Source: Clostridium sp. CAG:632
GTDB lineage: Bacteria; Bacillota; Clostridia; Lachnospirales; Lachnospiraceae
DNA length: 64,000 nucleotides
Assembly (NCBI GenBank): GCA_000431515.1
Contig: HF991345.1
Location: 9,876 to 73,875, forward strand
Reading direction: 5' to 3'
This document shows, in pieces, positions 1 to 8,442 of this stretch. The number at the start of each line of letters is the position of its first letter. Position 1 is the first letter of the stretch. The notes beneath the pieces are model-generated. The model searched no databases and was not told the DNA's origin. It saw only the letters and a list, made by a program, of their open reading frames with translations. A program made the translations under genes and the position numbers.

Positions 1-1
1 A

Positions 2-403
2 GCGGTGGATGCCATCATCTACCTGGCAGGAAATATCGGAAGCTTTGTCGGAAAGGAAGCATTCTCCGGACTGGCACATCCGTTTTATCATTCTTCCCGG
101 AGATACCATTCCACCTATATCCGGCTGCATGGAGAAATCGTAGCGTTTGCACTGGTGGTACAGGGAATTTACGAGGAACGCTCAAGGGAAGAAATCGCAG
201 AGCGGATCCGGATCCTCCGGAAATTCGATAATACCTATACACTCGAAGAGCTGGGACTTTCGGAAGAGGAACAGCTGATTACGATCGCAGAGCGAATGCA
301 GTCCGAGTTTGAAGGGAAACAGGTAACAGACGAAGAGACTGCAAAGCTGGTCGCAGCCATGGAGGAGACCGATCGGCGGATAAAGGAGATGCGTGAGGCA
401 TGA
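2..403 (+). CDS. Iron-containing alcohol / glycerol dehydrogenase family, C-terminal part (partial)
   Basis: The reading frame is open from the first bases of the window, so the gene starts upstream and only the last ~133 residues are visible. The stretch GLAHPFY followed by LHGEIVAFA matches the two metal-binding histidine motifs of the GldA-like, NAD-dependent polyol dehydrogenase branch of the iron-containing alcohol dehydrogenases. The remaining helical tail fits the all-alpha C-terminal domain. The stop codon overlaps the ATG of the next gene (ATGA), which suggests co-translation with the aminotransferase. The substrate cannot be told from this piece; glycerol dehydrogenase and sn-glycerol-1-phosphate dehydrogenase relatives are both possible. 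Confidence 0.75.
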   Translation, partial: AVDAIIYLAGNIGSFVGKEAFSGLAHPFYHSSRRYHSTYIRLHGEIVAFALVVQGIYEERSREEIAERIRILRKFDNTYTLEELGLSEEEQLITIAERMQSEFEGKQVTDEETAKLVAAMEETDRRIKEMREA

Positions 404-1509
404 GTGTTAAAGAAAAAGAAGCATTAAAGGAAATTACATTATATAAAGCAGCGGCAACGATTGAATCGGTAGTGAAGCAGTACGGATATTCACCGGAAGA
501 AATCATTAAGCTGGAAGGAAATGAGAACCGGATGGGCTGTTCCCCGAAGGTGGCAGAAGCGGTTGCAAAGGAAGCACAGAGCTTCTCGTTCTATCCGGAT
601 CTGAATGTGACGCAGCTGAGAAAGAAGCTGGCAGACCGGCTGAAGATCGCAGGGGACAACCTGATCTTTGGAAACGGATCCTTTGAACTGTTGTCGATCA
701 TCGGCGACAGTTATATCGAGGAAGGCGAGGAGGCGATCATTCCGGTTCCGTCCTTTAACTGGTACACCAATGTAACACTGATCAATGGCGGAAAGCCAGT
801 ATATGTCAATGTGGAAGAGGATTTTACAATCCATCCGGATAAGATTCTGAATGCGATTACGGAACGGACCAAGGTGATCTTCCTCTGTAATCCGAACAAT
901 CCAACCGGACTACTGATGAAGAAGGAGCATCTGGAACGGCTGATCCAGGAAATTCCGGAGCGGATCTTATTTGTCATAGATGAAGCATATCTGGACTTCG
1001 CAGAAGGGGATTATCCGGATACGGCAGCACTTGCAACGCAGAAGGAGAACCTGATTTTACTACGGACCTTTTCGAAGAGCTATGGACTGGCAGGCTTACG
1101 AATCGGATACGGAATCGCAACTCCGGCAGTGATAGATACCCTGTCTAAGGTCAGGATTCCATTAAATGTCAGCTCTGTCGCACAGGCGGCTGCCGTTGCG
1201 GCAGTAGAGGATGATACGTACTTAAATCAGGTACTGGAGAACAACCGCCGGAGTATGGAGCTATATTATGAGGCATTCCGGGAGCTGGGATTTGATTATC
1301 TGGAAAGCAGTACGAATTTCGTATTCGTGCATACCGGGATAGATGCCGCATGGCTGCAGCAGGAGTTCCTGAAGCATGCGATTATGATCCGGAGCGGTCT
1401 GGACTATGGATATCGGGAGTGGATCCGGATTTCCATGGGAACCTACGAGGAGAATCAGAAGGTCGTTCAGGTCTTGAAAGAAATCGTGAAGAAGGCAAAG
1501 GAGAAGTAG
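400..1509 (+). CDS. HisC-like class I/II pyridoxal-phosphate aminotransferase
   Basis: This 369-residue protein has the full fold-type I aminotransferase layout. Visible motifs are GNGSFELL near residue 88 for the phosphate site, NPNNPTG near 165, DEAYLDF near 193 and TFSKSYGLAGLRIGYG near 223-238, whose lysine should carry the pyridoxal phosphate. The closest named relatives are histidinol-phosphate aminotransferases. No other his genes are nearby. It sits between a dehydrogenase and a polar amino-acid ABC transporter, so a role in amino-acid salvage or turnover of the transported substrate is as likely as histidine synthesis. The start overlaps the previous stop by 4 bases. Family certain, substrate not. 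Confidence 0.85.
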   Translation: MSVKEKEALKEITLYKAAATIESVVKQYGYSPEEIIKLEGNENRMGCSPKVAEAVAKEAQSFSFYPDLNVTQLRKKLADRLKIAGDNLIFGNGSFELLSIIGDSYIEEGEEAIIPVPSFNWYTNVTLINGGKPVYVNVEEDFTIHPDKILNAITERTKVIFLCNPNNPTGLLMKKEHLERLIQEIPERILFVIDEAYLDFAEGDYPDTAALATQKENLILLRTFSKSYGLAGLRIGYGIATPAVIDTLSKVRIPLNVSSVAQAAAVAAVEDDTYLNQVLENNRRSMELYYEAFRELGFDYLESSTNFVFVHTGIDAAWLQQEFLKHAIMIRSGLDYGYREWIRISMGTYEENQKVVQVLKEIVKKAKEK

Positions 1510-1510
1510 G

Positions 1511-2284
1511 ATGGCAGAAGAAAAGATATGTATGTTAAAGGCAGAAGATATTAAGAAGTCCTTTGGCAGCAACCATATTCTAAAGGGCGTGAATCTGGAG
1601 GTTGACAAGGGCGACGTCGTCGTGATCCTGGGACCGAGCGGAGCAGGTAAAACGACCTTCCTGCGATGTTTGAACTTTCTGGAAAAACCTAATTCCGGCA
1701 AGATCACGATAGATGACCTGACCGTGGATGCACATAACGTAAACAAGAAGGACATCGTAAAGCTTCGCAGAAAAACAGCGATGGTATTTCAGCAATATAA
1801 CCTGTTTAAGAACAAGACGGCACTGCAGAATGTGACGGAGGGTCTGATTCAGGTACAGAAGAAACCGAAGGCTGAGGCAGAGAAGATCGCAAAAGAATAT
1901 CTGGACCGGGTAGGTCTATCAAAGAAATGTGATGCATATCCGGCGAATCTTTCCGGCGGACAGCAGCAGAGAGTCGGAATTGCCAGGGCACTGGCATTAC
2001 GACCGGACGTAATCTTATTTGATGAGCCGACATCCGCACTGGACCCGGAGCTGGTAGGAGAAGTCCTTTCGGTTATGCGAGCAATCGCCAAAGAAGGAAT
2101 CACTATGGTGGTCGTTACACATGAAATACAGTTCGCAATGGATATCGCAACGAAGGTAGTTGTCATGGATGAAGGAAAAGTCATAGAGCAGGGCAGTGCA
2201 AAGGATATCTTCCGGAATGCAAAGGAAGATCGGACACGTCAGTTTTTACAAAAGATAATTCCTGAATATTCATATATTATTTGA
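1511..2284 (+). CDS. Polar amino-acid ABC transporter ATP-binding protein (GlnQ-like)
   Basis: A 257-residue cytoplasmic ABC ATPase that would power the two permeases downstream. Walker A is GPSGAGKT near residue 43, the signature is LSGGQQQR near 147, Walker B is VILFDEP near 168 followed by the switch histidine in VVVTHE. Length and motifs match the GlnQ/ArtP group. The ATG lies one base after the aminotransferase stop, with GGAG just upstream inside that gene. An internal ATG seven codons in is a possible alternative start. The order ATPase, binding protein, permease, permease shows a complete uptake system. Confidence 0.92.
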   Translation: MAEEKICMLKAEDIKKSFGSNHILKGVNLEVDKGDVVVILGPSGAGKTTFLRCLNFLEKPNSGKITIDDLTVDAHNVNKKDIVKLRRKTAMVFQQYNLFKNKTALQNVTEGLIQVQKKPKAEAEKIAKEYLDRVGLSKKCDAYPANLSGGQQQRVGIARALALRPDVILFDEPTSALDPELVGEVLSVMRAIAKEGITMVVVTHEIQFAMDIATKVVVMDEGKVIEQGSAKDIFRNAKEDRTRQFLQKIIPEYSYII

Positions 2285-2315
2285 ATTTTTTAATTGAGAA
2301 AAGGAGAAAAGAAAC

Positions 2316-3203
2316 ATGAGAAGAGAAGCAGGTAAATTTATTAAGAGATTAGGAGCAATATCATTAGCAGGTATTTTAGGAGTATCTGTTCTGGCCGGCT
2401 GCGGTGCAAAAGCAGATACAAATGGCGGTTCAGATAGTGCAAATGGAGTAAAGAAGGTGGTAGTCGGTACTACAGGATTATATGCACTGCAGTCCTTCAT
2501 TAATGATGACGGTGAGCTGGACGGCGCTGAGATCGCAGTCTGCAAGGCAATCGATGAGAAGCTGCCGCAGTATGAGTTTGAATACAGCACGATGGAATTC
2601 GCAGCGATCCTGCCGGCCGTAGATGCGGGCAAGGTGCAGATTGCATGCTCTAACTTAAGAAGAACCGAAGACAGAGAGGCTAATTACATTCATTCCAAGG
2701 AAGCATATATCACATCACCATATTATATTATCGTGTTAGACGGTAACTCAGATATTAACGGAATTGACGACCTGAATGGTAAGAAGCTGGGTATTAACGA
2801 AGGCTCTACACAGGCAGGTATTTTAGAGCAGTATATTGAGAAGTCAGGAGCAGACATTGAGCTGGTTTACTCCTCTGACCCGGTACCGGATCTGGTAGCA
2901 GGCAGAATTGATGCGATCGTTGACCCGCAGAGATATGTGCTGAGTCTGAATTCCAGCTACGAGGATGCACAGTTTAAGACGGTCGGTGAGCCGATCGATA
3001 ACCTGGCAGAGGAAGGCAGTGTAGTCGCAGATTACAATGCATATCTGTGGTTCTCATCGGAAGACACCGAGCTGCGTGATGCTGTAGATACCGCACTGGC
3101 TGAGCTGTATGCAGACGGTACATTAGGAGAGATCTCTAAGGAATACTATGGTGAAGATTATGCCAAAGATATCAACAGAGATTACGTAGAGAGCTTTAAA
3201 TAA
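2316..3203 (+). CDS. Amino-acid ABC transporter substrate-binding lipoprotein
   Basis: A 295-residue secreted lipoprotein that should capture the amino acid outside the membrane for the adjacent permeases. It has a basic N-terminus, a hydrophobic signal segment and a lipobox LAGC with the lipidated cysteine at about residue 29. The rest shows the SBP_bac_3 pattern: DGELDGAEIAVCKAI early, DLNGKKLGINEGSTQAGILE in the middle, and a final domain that returns to lobe one. A good AGGAG ribosome binding site precedes the ATG. The ligand class (polar amino acid, cystine or similar) cannot be fixed from sequence alone. Confidence 0.9.
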   Translation: MRREAGKFIKRLGAISLAGILGVSVLAGCGAKADTNGGSDSANGVKKVVVGTTGLYALQSFINDDGELDGAEIAVCKAIDEKLPQYEFEYSTMEFAAILPAVDAGKVQIACSNLRRTEDREANYIHSKEAYITSPYYIIVLDGNSDINGIDDLNGKKLGINEGSTQAGILEQYIEKSGADIELVYSSDPVPDLVAGRIDAIVDPQRYVLSLNSSYEDAQFKTVGEPIDNLAEEGSVVADYNAYLWFSSEDTELRDAVDTALAELYADGTLGEISKEYYGEDYAKDINRDYVESFK

Positions 3204-3234
3204 AAGATAAAAGAGACACTTAGAAGGACACGTT

Positions 3235-3918
3235 ATGAAGATTTTTGAATGGAAGTACATCTTTATATTTCTGCCGAAGCTGTTACCAATGCTTCCAATC
3301 ACACTGTTGATATGGATTCTGTCAGTCGTGGGAGCATTGATATTGGGAGCAGGGTTTATGGTTATCCGGGAGAAGAAGATCCCGGTCCTGTCCCAGCTGG
3401 TGCGGGTGATCATGTCGATCATCCGTGGATTCCCACCGCTGACACAGCTGTTTGTATTCTATTACGGACTGCCGAAGCTCCTGTCATTGGTCGGAATCGA
3501 TGTCAACGACTGGGCACCGCTGGTGTTCGTTGTGCTGGCATACGCATTGGGACAGAGTGCAACGGTGATGGAGACGTTCCGGTCTGCATTCGCCAGTGTC
3601 GGCAAGGGACAGACGGAAGCGGCTTATTCGATCGGTATGATGAACCGGATGGCATTTTTCCGGGTAACTCTGCCGCAGGCGATGGTGGTGGCACTTCCGA
3701 ATTTTTCCAATCTGTGCATTTCAACATTGAAGAATACGTCCATTGCATTCTCGGTCGGCGTGGTTGAAATCGTGGCAAGAGCCAATCAGCTCTCCGGAGC
3801 CATGCAGCATAAGATGGAAAGCTATATTGCGCTGGCAATCATATATTATGTAATCTATCTGTTCCTGAAAAAGGGATTTAATGTATTAGAGAAGAAGTTC
3901 TCATTCGAGAAATACTAG
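3235..3918 (+). CDS. Amino-acid ABC transporter permease (HisM/GlnP type), first subunit
   Basis: A 227-residue inner-membrane permease with about five hydrophobic segments. The EAA loop that contacts the ATPase is visible as QTEAAYSIGMMNRMAFFRVTLPQA near residues 123-142, and RGFPPLTQLFVFYYGLP is the typical His/Glu/Gln/Arg/opine permease motif. It is a member of the BPD transporter family of polar amino-acid systems. It follows the binding protein and precedes a second, non-identical permease, so the channel is probably a heterodimer. Confidence 0.9.
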   Translation: MKIFEWKYIFIFLPKLLPMLPITLLIWILSVVGALILGAGFMVIREKKIPVLSQLVRVIMSIIRGFPPLTQLFVFYYGLPKLLSLVGIDVNDWAPLVFVVLAYALGQSATVMETFRSAFASVGKGQTEAAYSIGMMNRMAFFRVTLPQAMVVALPNFSNLCISTLKNTSIAFSVGVVEIVARANQLSGAMQHKMESYIALAIIYYVIYLFLKKGFNVLEKKFSFEKY

Positions 3919-3931
3919 AGGAGGAACGCAA

Positions 3932-4645
3932 ATGGTATTCAATTTTGAATTTTGTCTTGAAGTCCTGAAAAAATGTGTACAGGCGATTCCTCTGACCTTG
4001 TATCTGACGCTCTGGGCGTTCCTGATCGGAATGGTGATCGCAATCGTGATCGCGCTGATCCGTTATAAGGAAGTCCCGGTATTAAATAAGATATTTCAGT
4101 TCTATGTATCGTTCATCCGGGGAACTCCGGTTATGCTGCAGCTGTACATTGTATACTATATGATCCCGATGGCGCTGGATGCGATTCTGGAGAAGACGGA
4201 TATTGCATTCCGGACCAATCAGATTGAGATTAAGGTACTCGTATTGATCGCACTGGCATTAAACGTATCGGCATATCTGTCTGAGATTATCCGTGGTGGT
4301 CTGATCTCGCTCGGAAAGGGAGAAATCGAGGCGGCGTATTCCATTGGTATGACACCGGCGATGGTGGTACGCAGAATCATTATTCCGCAGGTGTTTGTAC
4401 AGTGTATTCCGAACTTCTCGGCGAACCTGATCAGTGTCCTGCAGGCATCCTCTCTGGCATACTTCGTATCCCTTCAGGAGGTAACCGGAACGGCTAAGGT
4501 CATGGCAAGCAGCAACTGGAAATACTTTGAAGCATTCGTTGCAACCGGTATCATCTACTGGCTGCTGACGGTAATTATCGAGTTAGTCACTTACGGACTG
4601 GAACGTGCGGCAGAAAGGAATGGATATCAGTTGAAGAAGCAGTAA
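3932..4645 (+). CDS. Amino-acid ABC transporter permease, second subunit
   Basis: A 237-residue membrane protein of the same family as its upstream neighbour, with RGTPVMLQLYIVYY near residue 65 and the EAA loop EIEAAYSIGMTPAMVVRRIIIPQ near 131-153. It begins after a strong AGAGGAGG ribosome binding site, 13 bases past the first permease. It completes the transporter unit begun at 1511. No terminator is obvious directly after it; the next recognisable signal is the promoter of the ileS leader. Confidence 0.9.
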   Translation: MVFNFEFCLEVLKKCVQAIPLTLYLTLWAFLIGMVIAIVIALIRYKEVPVLNKIFQFYVSFIRGTPVMLQLYIVYYMIPMALDAILEKTDIAFRTNQIEIKVLVLIALALNVSAYLSEIIRGGLISLGKGEIEAAYSIGMTPAMVVRRIIIPQVFVQCIPNFSANLISVLQASSLAYFVSLQEVTGTAKVMASSNWKYFEAFVATGIIYWLLTVIIELVTYGLERAAERNGYQLKKQ

Positions 4646-4766
4646 GGGATGGGGTGCAAAAGGCAAAATAATCGCCTATTACGATGTCGGTTATTCTGTA
4701 GAACAGATTGCTGAAAAAGTTGGAATCTCAGAGGAAAAGGTGCAGGAAATTCTTGCACTACAGTAG
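4635..4766 (+). pseudogene. Possible remnant of a gene with a C-terminal helix-turn-helix (no start codon)
   Basis: An open stretch without any usable start codon encodes AKIIAYYDVGYSVEQIAEK followed by VGISEEKVQEIL and a stop. The pattern looks like a small helix-turn-helix of the kind found at the C-terminus of Rpn/PD-(D/E)XK-type transposase-like proteins or resolvase-like tails in gut Clostridia. It lies between the permease and the T-box promoter. It may be the tail of a gene deleted here, or chance coding. Seen: the open frame and HTH-like spacing. Inferred: its origin. Confidence 0.3.
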
Positions 4767-4785
4767 GAAGAGGCGCTTTAGGTAC

Positions 4786-4814
4786 TTGACAAATAAATTT
4801 CCATATTGTAAGGT
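4786..4814 (+). promoter_or_regulatory. Promoter of the ileS leader
   Basis: TTGACA at 4786-4791 is followed after 17 bases by TAAGGT at 4809-4814. The -35 is perfect and the -10 is weak. The position directly ahead of the T-box leader supports it. Confidence 0.5.
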
Positions 4815-4819
4815 GTAAC

Positions 4820-5108
4820 TGGCTAGTGTTCAAAGGAATATAGACCATGAAAGGCATAGATGGAGACAGTAGCACTCTCAGAACACGATAGAGAGCCGGG
4901 GATGGTGGAAGCCCGGTGTCAGTATGGAGATTGTGAAGATCACTCCGGAGCTGCAGACCGAATCAGACAAGTAGGCTCTGACGTGATTCCTGCGTTAACG
5001 GGAAGATGGGTGAATGCGCGAGCAGAGATAGGAGCAGAGCCCGGAAGAAATTAGGTGGTATAGCGAATAATGGAACCTTCGTCCTAATGGATGATGGTTC
5101 CTTTTTTA
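4820..5108 (+). ncRNA. T-box leader, isoleucine-specific, with terminator/antiterminator
   Basis: The 290-base leader before ileS carries a T-box motif TTAGGTGGTATAGCGA at 5051-5066. The likely specifier codon is ATC (isoleucine) at 4939-4941, in the GAAGATCACTCCGGAG context typical of the stem I specifier loop. The terminator is GGAACC at 5072-5077 pairing with GGTTCC at 5096-5101, followed by six T. The competing antiterminator uses TTAGG at 5051-5055 with CCTAA at 5083-5087. Uncharged tRNA-Ile should stabilise the antiterminator and allow ileS transcription. The stem I boundaries are approximate. Confidence 0.9.
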
Positions 5109-5196
5109 GTATAAATCCGCAAAGCATGTTGTATCGCGGGTTTATTTCAGCAGGAGACAGAAACCCTGCAAGTTTGATACAGAAAGGAAGAAGAGC

Positions 5197-8100
5197 ATGT
5201 ACGAAAAGGTATCAACGAACTTAAACTTCGTAGAACGGGAAGCGAAAGTGGAACAGTTCTGGAAGGACAACAAGATTTTTGAAAAAAGTGTAGAAGAGAA
5301 AGAAGGATGTCCGGTCTATACATTTTATGACGGACCTCCGACAGCCAATGGTAAACCACACATCGGTCACGTGTTGACGCGTGTTATTAAGGATATGATC
5401 CCGAGATATCAGACTATGAAGGGACATAAGATTATTCGTAAGGCCGGCTGGGATACCCATGGTCTTCCGGTAGAGCTGGAGGTTGAGAAACAGCTTGGAC
5501 TGGATGGCAAGGAGCAGATCGAGGAATACGGTCTGGAGCCATTTATTGAGAAGTGTAAGGAAAGTGTCTGGAAATACAAGGGTATGTGGGAGGAATTCTC
5601 CGGCAAGGTTGGTTTCTGGGCAGATATGGATGATCCATATGTAACCTATCATAATGATTTCATTGAGTCCGAATGGTGGGCATTGAAGAAGATCTGGGAA
5701 AAGGGATTGCTGTATAAGGGCTTTAAGATTGTACCTTACTGCCCACGTTGCGGTACTCCGTTGTCTTCTCATGAGGTAGCACAGGGCTACAAGGCAGTGA
5801 AGGAGCGGTCCGCAGTTGTCCGGTTCAAGGTGGTTGGTGAGGATGCTTATTTCCTGGCATGGACCACAACACCATGGACCCTGCCAAGTAATGTGGCACT
5901 TTGTGTAAACCCGGATGAGAATTACTGTAAGGTAAAGGCTGCAGATGGTTATACTTATTATATGGCAGAGGCACTGCTGGATACCGTGCTTGGTAAGCTG
6001 GCAACCGAGGAAGCACCTGCCTATGAGGTGCTGGATACCTTCAAGGGTACTGCTCTGGAATATAAAGAATATGAGCCATTGTTCCGTGTAGCAGCAGACC
6101 TGGCTGCAAAGCAGGGAAAGAAAGGTCATTATGTGACCTGCGATACCTATGTAACGATGAGTGATGGTACCGGTATCGTTCATATTGCGCCTGCATTTGG
6201 TGAAGACGATGCCAAGGTAGGACGGAAATATGACCTTCCATTTGTACAGCTGGTAGACGGAAAAGGTGATATGACAGATAATACACCATATGGTGGTATC
6301 TTTGTTAAGAAAGCAGATCCGTTGGTATTGGAGGATCTGGATAAGCAGGGACTGCTGTTTGATGCACCGAAGTTCGAGCATGATTATCCGTTCTGCTGGA
6401 GATGTGATACTCCATTGATCTATTATGCGAGAGAGTCCTGGTTCATTAAGATGACAGAAGTTCGTGAGGATCTGATTAAGAACAATAATACCGTAAACTG
6501 GATTCCGGAGAGTATTGGTAAAGGCCGTTTCGGTGACTGGCTTGCCAATGTACAGGACTGGGGCGTTAGCCGTAACCGTTACTGGGGTACTCCGTTAAAT
6601 ATCTGGGAGTGTGAATGCGGTCACCGTCATGCGATCGGTTCTATTGAGGAGCTAAAGCAGCTGTCCGACAATTGTCCGGATGATATTGAACTGCACCGTC
6701 CATTTATTGATGAGGTAACCTTCAAGTGTGAGAAATGTGGCGGCGAGATGCATCGTGTACCGGAGGTAATCGACTGCTGGTTCGATTCCGGATCCATGCC
6801 GTTTGCACAGTGGCATTATCCATTTGAGAATGAGGATATCTTTAAGGAGAATTTCCCGGCTGACTTTATCAGTGAGGCCGTTGACCAGACCCGTGGATGG
6901 TTCTATTCTCTGATGGCGATTTCAACGCTGCTGTTTAATCAGGCACCGTATAAGAATGTTATCGTGCTTGGACACGTACAGGATAAAGACGGACAGAAGA
7001 TGAGTAAGTCTAAGGGAAATGCAGTTGATCCGATGGAAGCACTGAACAAATACGGTGCAGATGCGATCCGCTGGTATTTCTACAGTAATTCCGCTCCTTG
7101 GCTGCCGAACCGGTTCCATGAGGATGCGGTTGTGGAAGGTCAGAGAAAGTTCATGGGTACTCTGTGGAATACCTATGCATTCTATGTATTGTATGCAGAG
7201 ATCGATCAGTTTGATCCGACCAAATACAGTCTGGAATATGATAAGCTGGCCGTTATGGATAAATGGCTGCTGTCTAAGTTAAATACAGTCATTAAGGAAG
7301 TAGATGAAGCACTTGGCGCATATAAGATTCCGGAAACGACCCGTGCACTGGCAGAGTTTGTGGATGATATGAGTAACTGGTATGTAAGACGCTGCCGTGA
7401 CCGTTTCTGGGCAAAGGGAATGGAGCAGGATAAGATCAATGCGTATATGACACTTTATACCGCGCTGGTAACGATCTGTAAGCTGTCTGCACCGATGATT
7501 CCGTTTATGACAGAGGATATTTATCAGAATCTGGTTCGCGGTCTGGATAAGACGGCACCGGAGAGTATTCATCTGTGTGACTTCCCGGCAGCGGATGAGG
7601 CATATATTGATACAGAGCTGGAAGCAGATATGGATGAGGTCCTTCATGTTGTAGTCCTGGGCCGTGCGGCAAGAAACCTTGCAAACATCAAGAACCGTCA
7701 GCCGATCGGTACCATGTATATCAAGGCTGCAAAGGAATTATCTGAGTTTTATGCAGAGATCATCGAGGATGAGCTGAATGTAAAGAAGGCAGAATTCAGA
7801 GAGGATGTATCAGAGTTTACATCTTATAGCTTCAAGCCACAGCTCCGTACTGTTGGACCGAAGTATGGTAAGCAGCTCGGTGGCATTAAGCAGTATCTGT
7901 CACAGGTAGATGGCAATGCTGCCATGGCTGAGCTGAAGGAAAAGGGAAGTATTACATTTGACGTTGCAGGAGTTACCGTGTCCTTGACAGAAGAAGATCT
8001 GCTGATCGATATGGCACAGACAGAAGGCTTTGTAAGCCAGCAGGATAATTATGTAACGGTTGTTCTGGATACGAAGCTGACTCCGGAACTGATCGAGGAA

Positions 8101-8355
8101 GGCTTTGTCCGTGAAATCGTATCAAAGGTACAGACCATGCGTAAGGAAGCAGACTTCCGGGTAACCGACCAGATTGTAATATATGTAGATAATAATGAAA
8201 AGATTGCGAATATTATTATTCGGAATGCAGATACCATCAAGCATGACACCCTGGCGCAGATTATTGAGATTGGCAAGATGGCAGGTTTCACAAAGGAATG
8301 GAACATCAATGGCGAAAAGGTTACCTTTGGTGTGACACAGAAGAATCTGGATTAG
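5197..8355 (+). CDS. ileS: Isoleucyl-tRNA synthetase, long (type-2-like) form
   Basis: A 1052-residue class I synthetase that charges tRNA-Ile. The HIGH motif is PHIGHVL near residue 54 and KMSKSKGN near 600. The editing domain lies between them, and WDTHGLPVE is the standard helix after HIGH. Two CxxC-type pairs (CPRCG near 187, CEKCGG near 510) are visible. Total length and the EVEKQLG segment after GLPVE fit the longer, eukaryote-like IleRS2 branch rather than the ~920-residue bacterial type; that assignment is an inference from length and pattern. Expression is probably controlled by the T-box upstream. The ribosome binding site is AAAGGAAG. Confidence 0.96.
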   Translation: MYEKVSTNLNFVEREAKVEQFWKDNKIFEKSVEEKEGCPVYTFYDGPPTANGKPHIGHVLTRVIKDMIPRYQTMKGHKIIRKAGWDTHGLPVELEVEKQLGLDGKEQIEEYGLEPFIEKCKESVWKYKGMWEEFSGKVGFWADMDDPYVTYHNDFIESEWWALKKIWEKGLLYKGFKIVPYCPRCGTPLSSHEVAQGYKAVKERSAVVRFKVVGEDAYFLAWTTTPWTLPSNVALCVNPDENYCKVKAADGYTYYMAEALLDTVLGKLATEEAPAYEVLDTFKGTALEYKEYEPLFRVAADLAAKQGKKGHYVTCDTYVTMSDGTGIVHIAPAFGEDDAKVGRKYDLPFVQLVDGKGDMTDNTPYGGIFVKKADPLVLEDLDKQGLLFDAPKFEHDYPFCWRCDTPLIYYARESWFIKMTEVREDLIKNNNTVNWIPESIGKGRFGDWLANVQDWGVSRNRYWGTPLNIWECECGHRHAIGSIEELKQLSDNCPDDIELHRPFIDEVTFKCEKCGGEMHRVPEVIDCWFDSGSMPFAQWHYPFENEDIFKENFPADFISEAVDQTRGWFYSLMAISTLLFNQAPYKNVIVLGHVQDKDGQKMSKSKGNAVDPMEALNKYGADAIRWYFYSNSAPWLPNRFHEDAVVEGQRKFMGTLWNTYAFYVLYAEIDQFDPTKYSLEYDKLAVMDKWLLSKLNTVIKEVDEALGAYKIPETTRALAEFVDDMSNWYVRRCRDRFWAKGMEQDKINAYMTLYTALVTICKLSAPMIPFMTEDIYQNLVRGLDKTAPESIHLCDFPAADEAYIDTELEADMDEVLHVVVLGRAARNLANIKNRQPIGTMYIKAAKELSEFYAEIIEDELNVKKAEFREDVSEFTSYSFKPQLRTVGPKYGKQLGGIKQYLSQVDGNAAMAELKEKGSITFDVAGVTVSLTEEDLLIDMAQTEGFVSQQDNYVTVVLDTKLTPELIEEGFVREIVSKVQTMRKEADFRVTDQIVIYVDNNEKIANIIIRNADTIKHDTLAQIIEIGKMAGFTKEWNINGEKVTFGVTQKNLD

Positions 8356-8442
8356 GTATTGTGAAATTCAGTTATTTCTGATAAAATATGATTGTATTTT
8401 TGGAAGTGTAACAGTAGAAAATGCTAAGGAGGCAATAGGGGC

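Noticed and set aside
5221..6381. Long minus-strand open frame (386 codons) opposite ileS
   Set aside because: It is antisense to a certain synthetase gene, lacks a ribosome binding site and its composition is that expected from the reverse of coding DNA.
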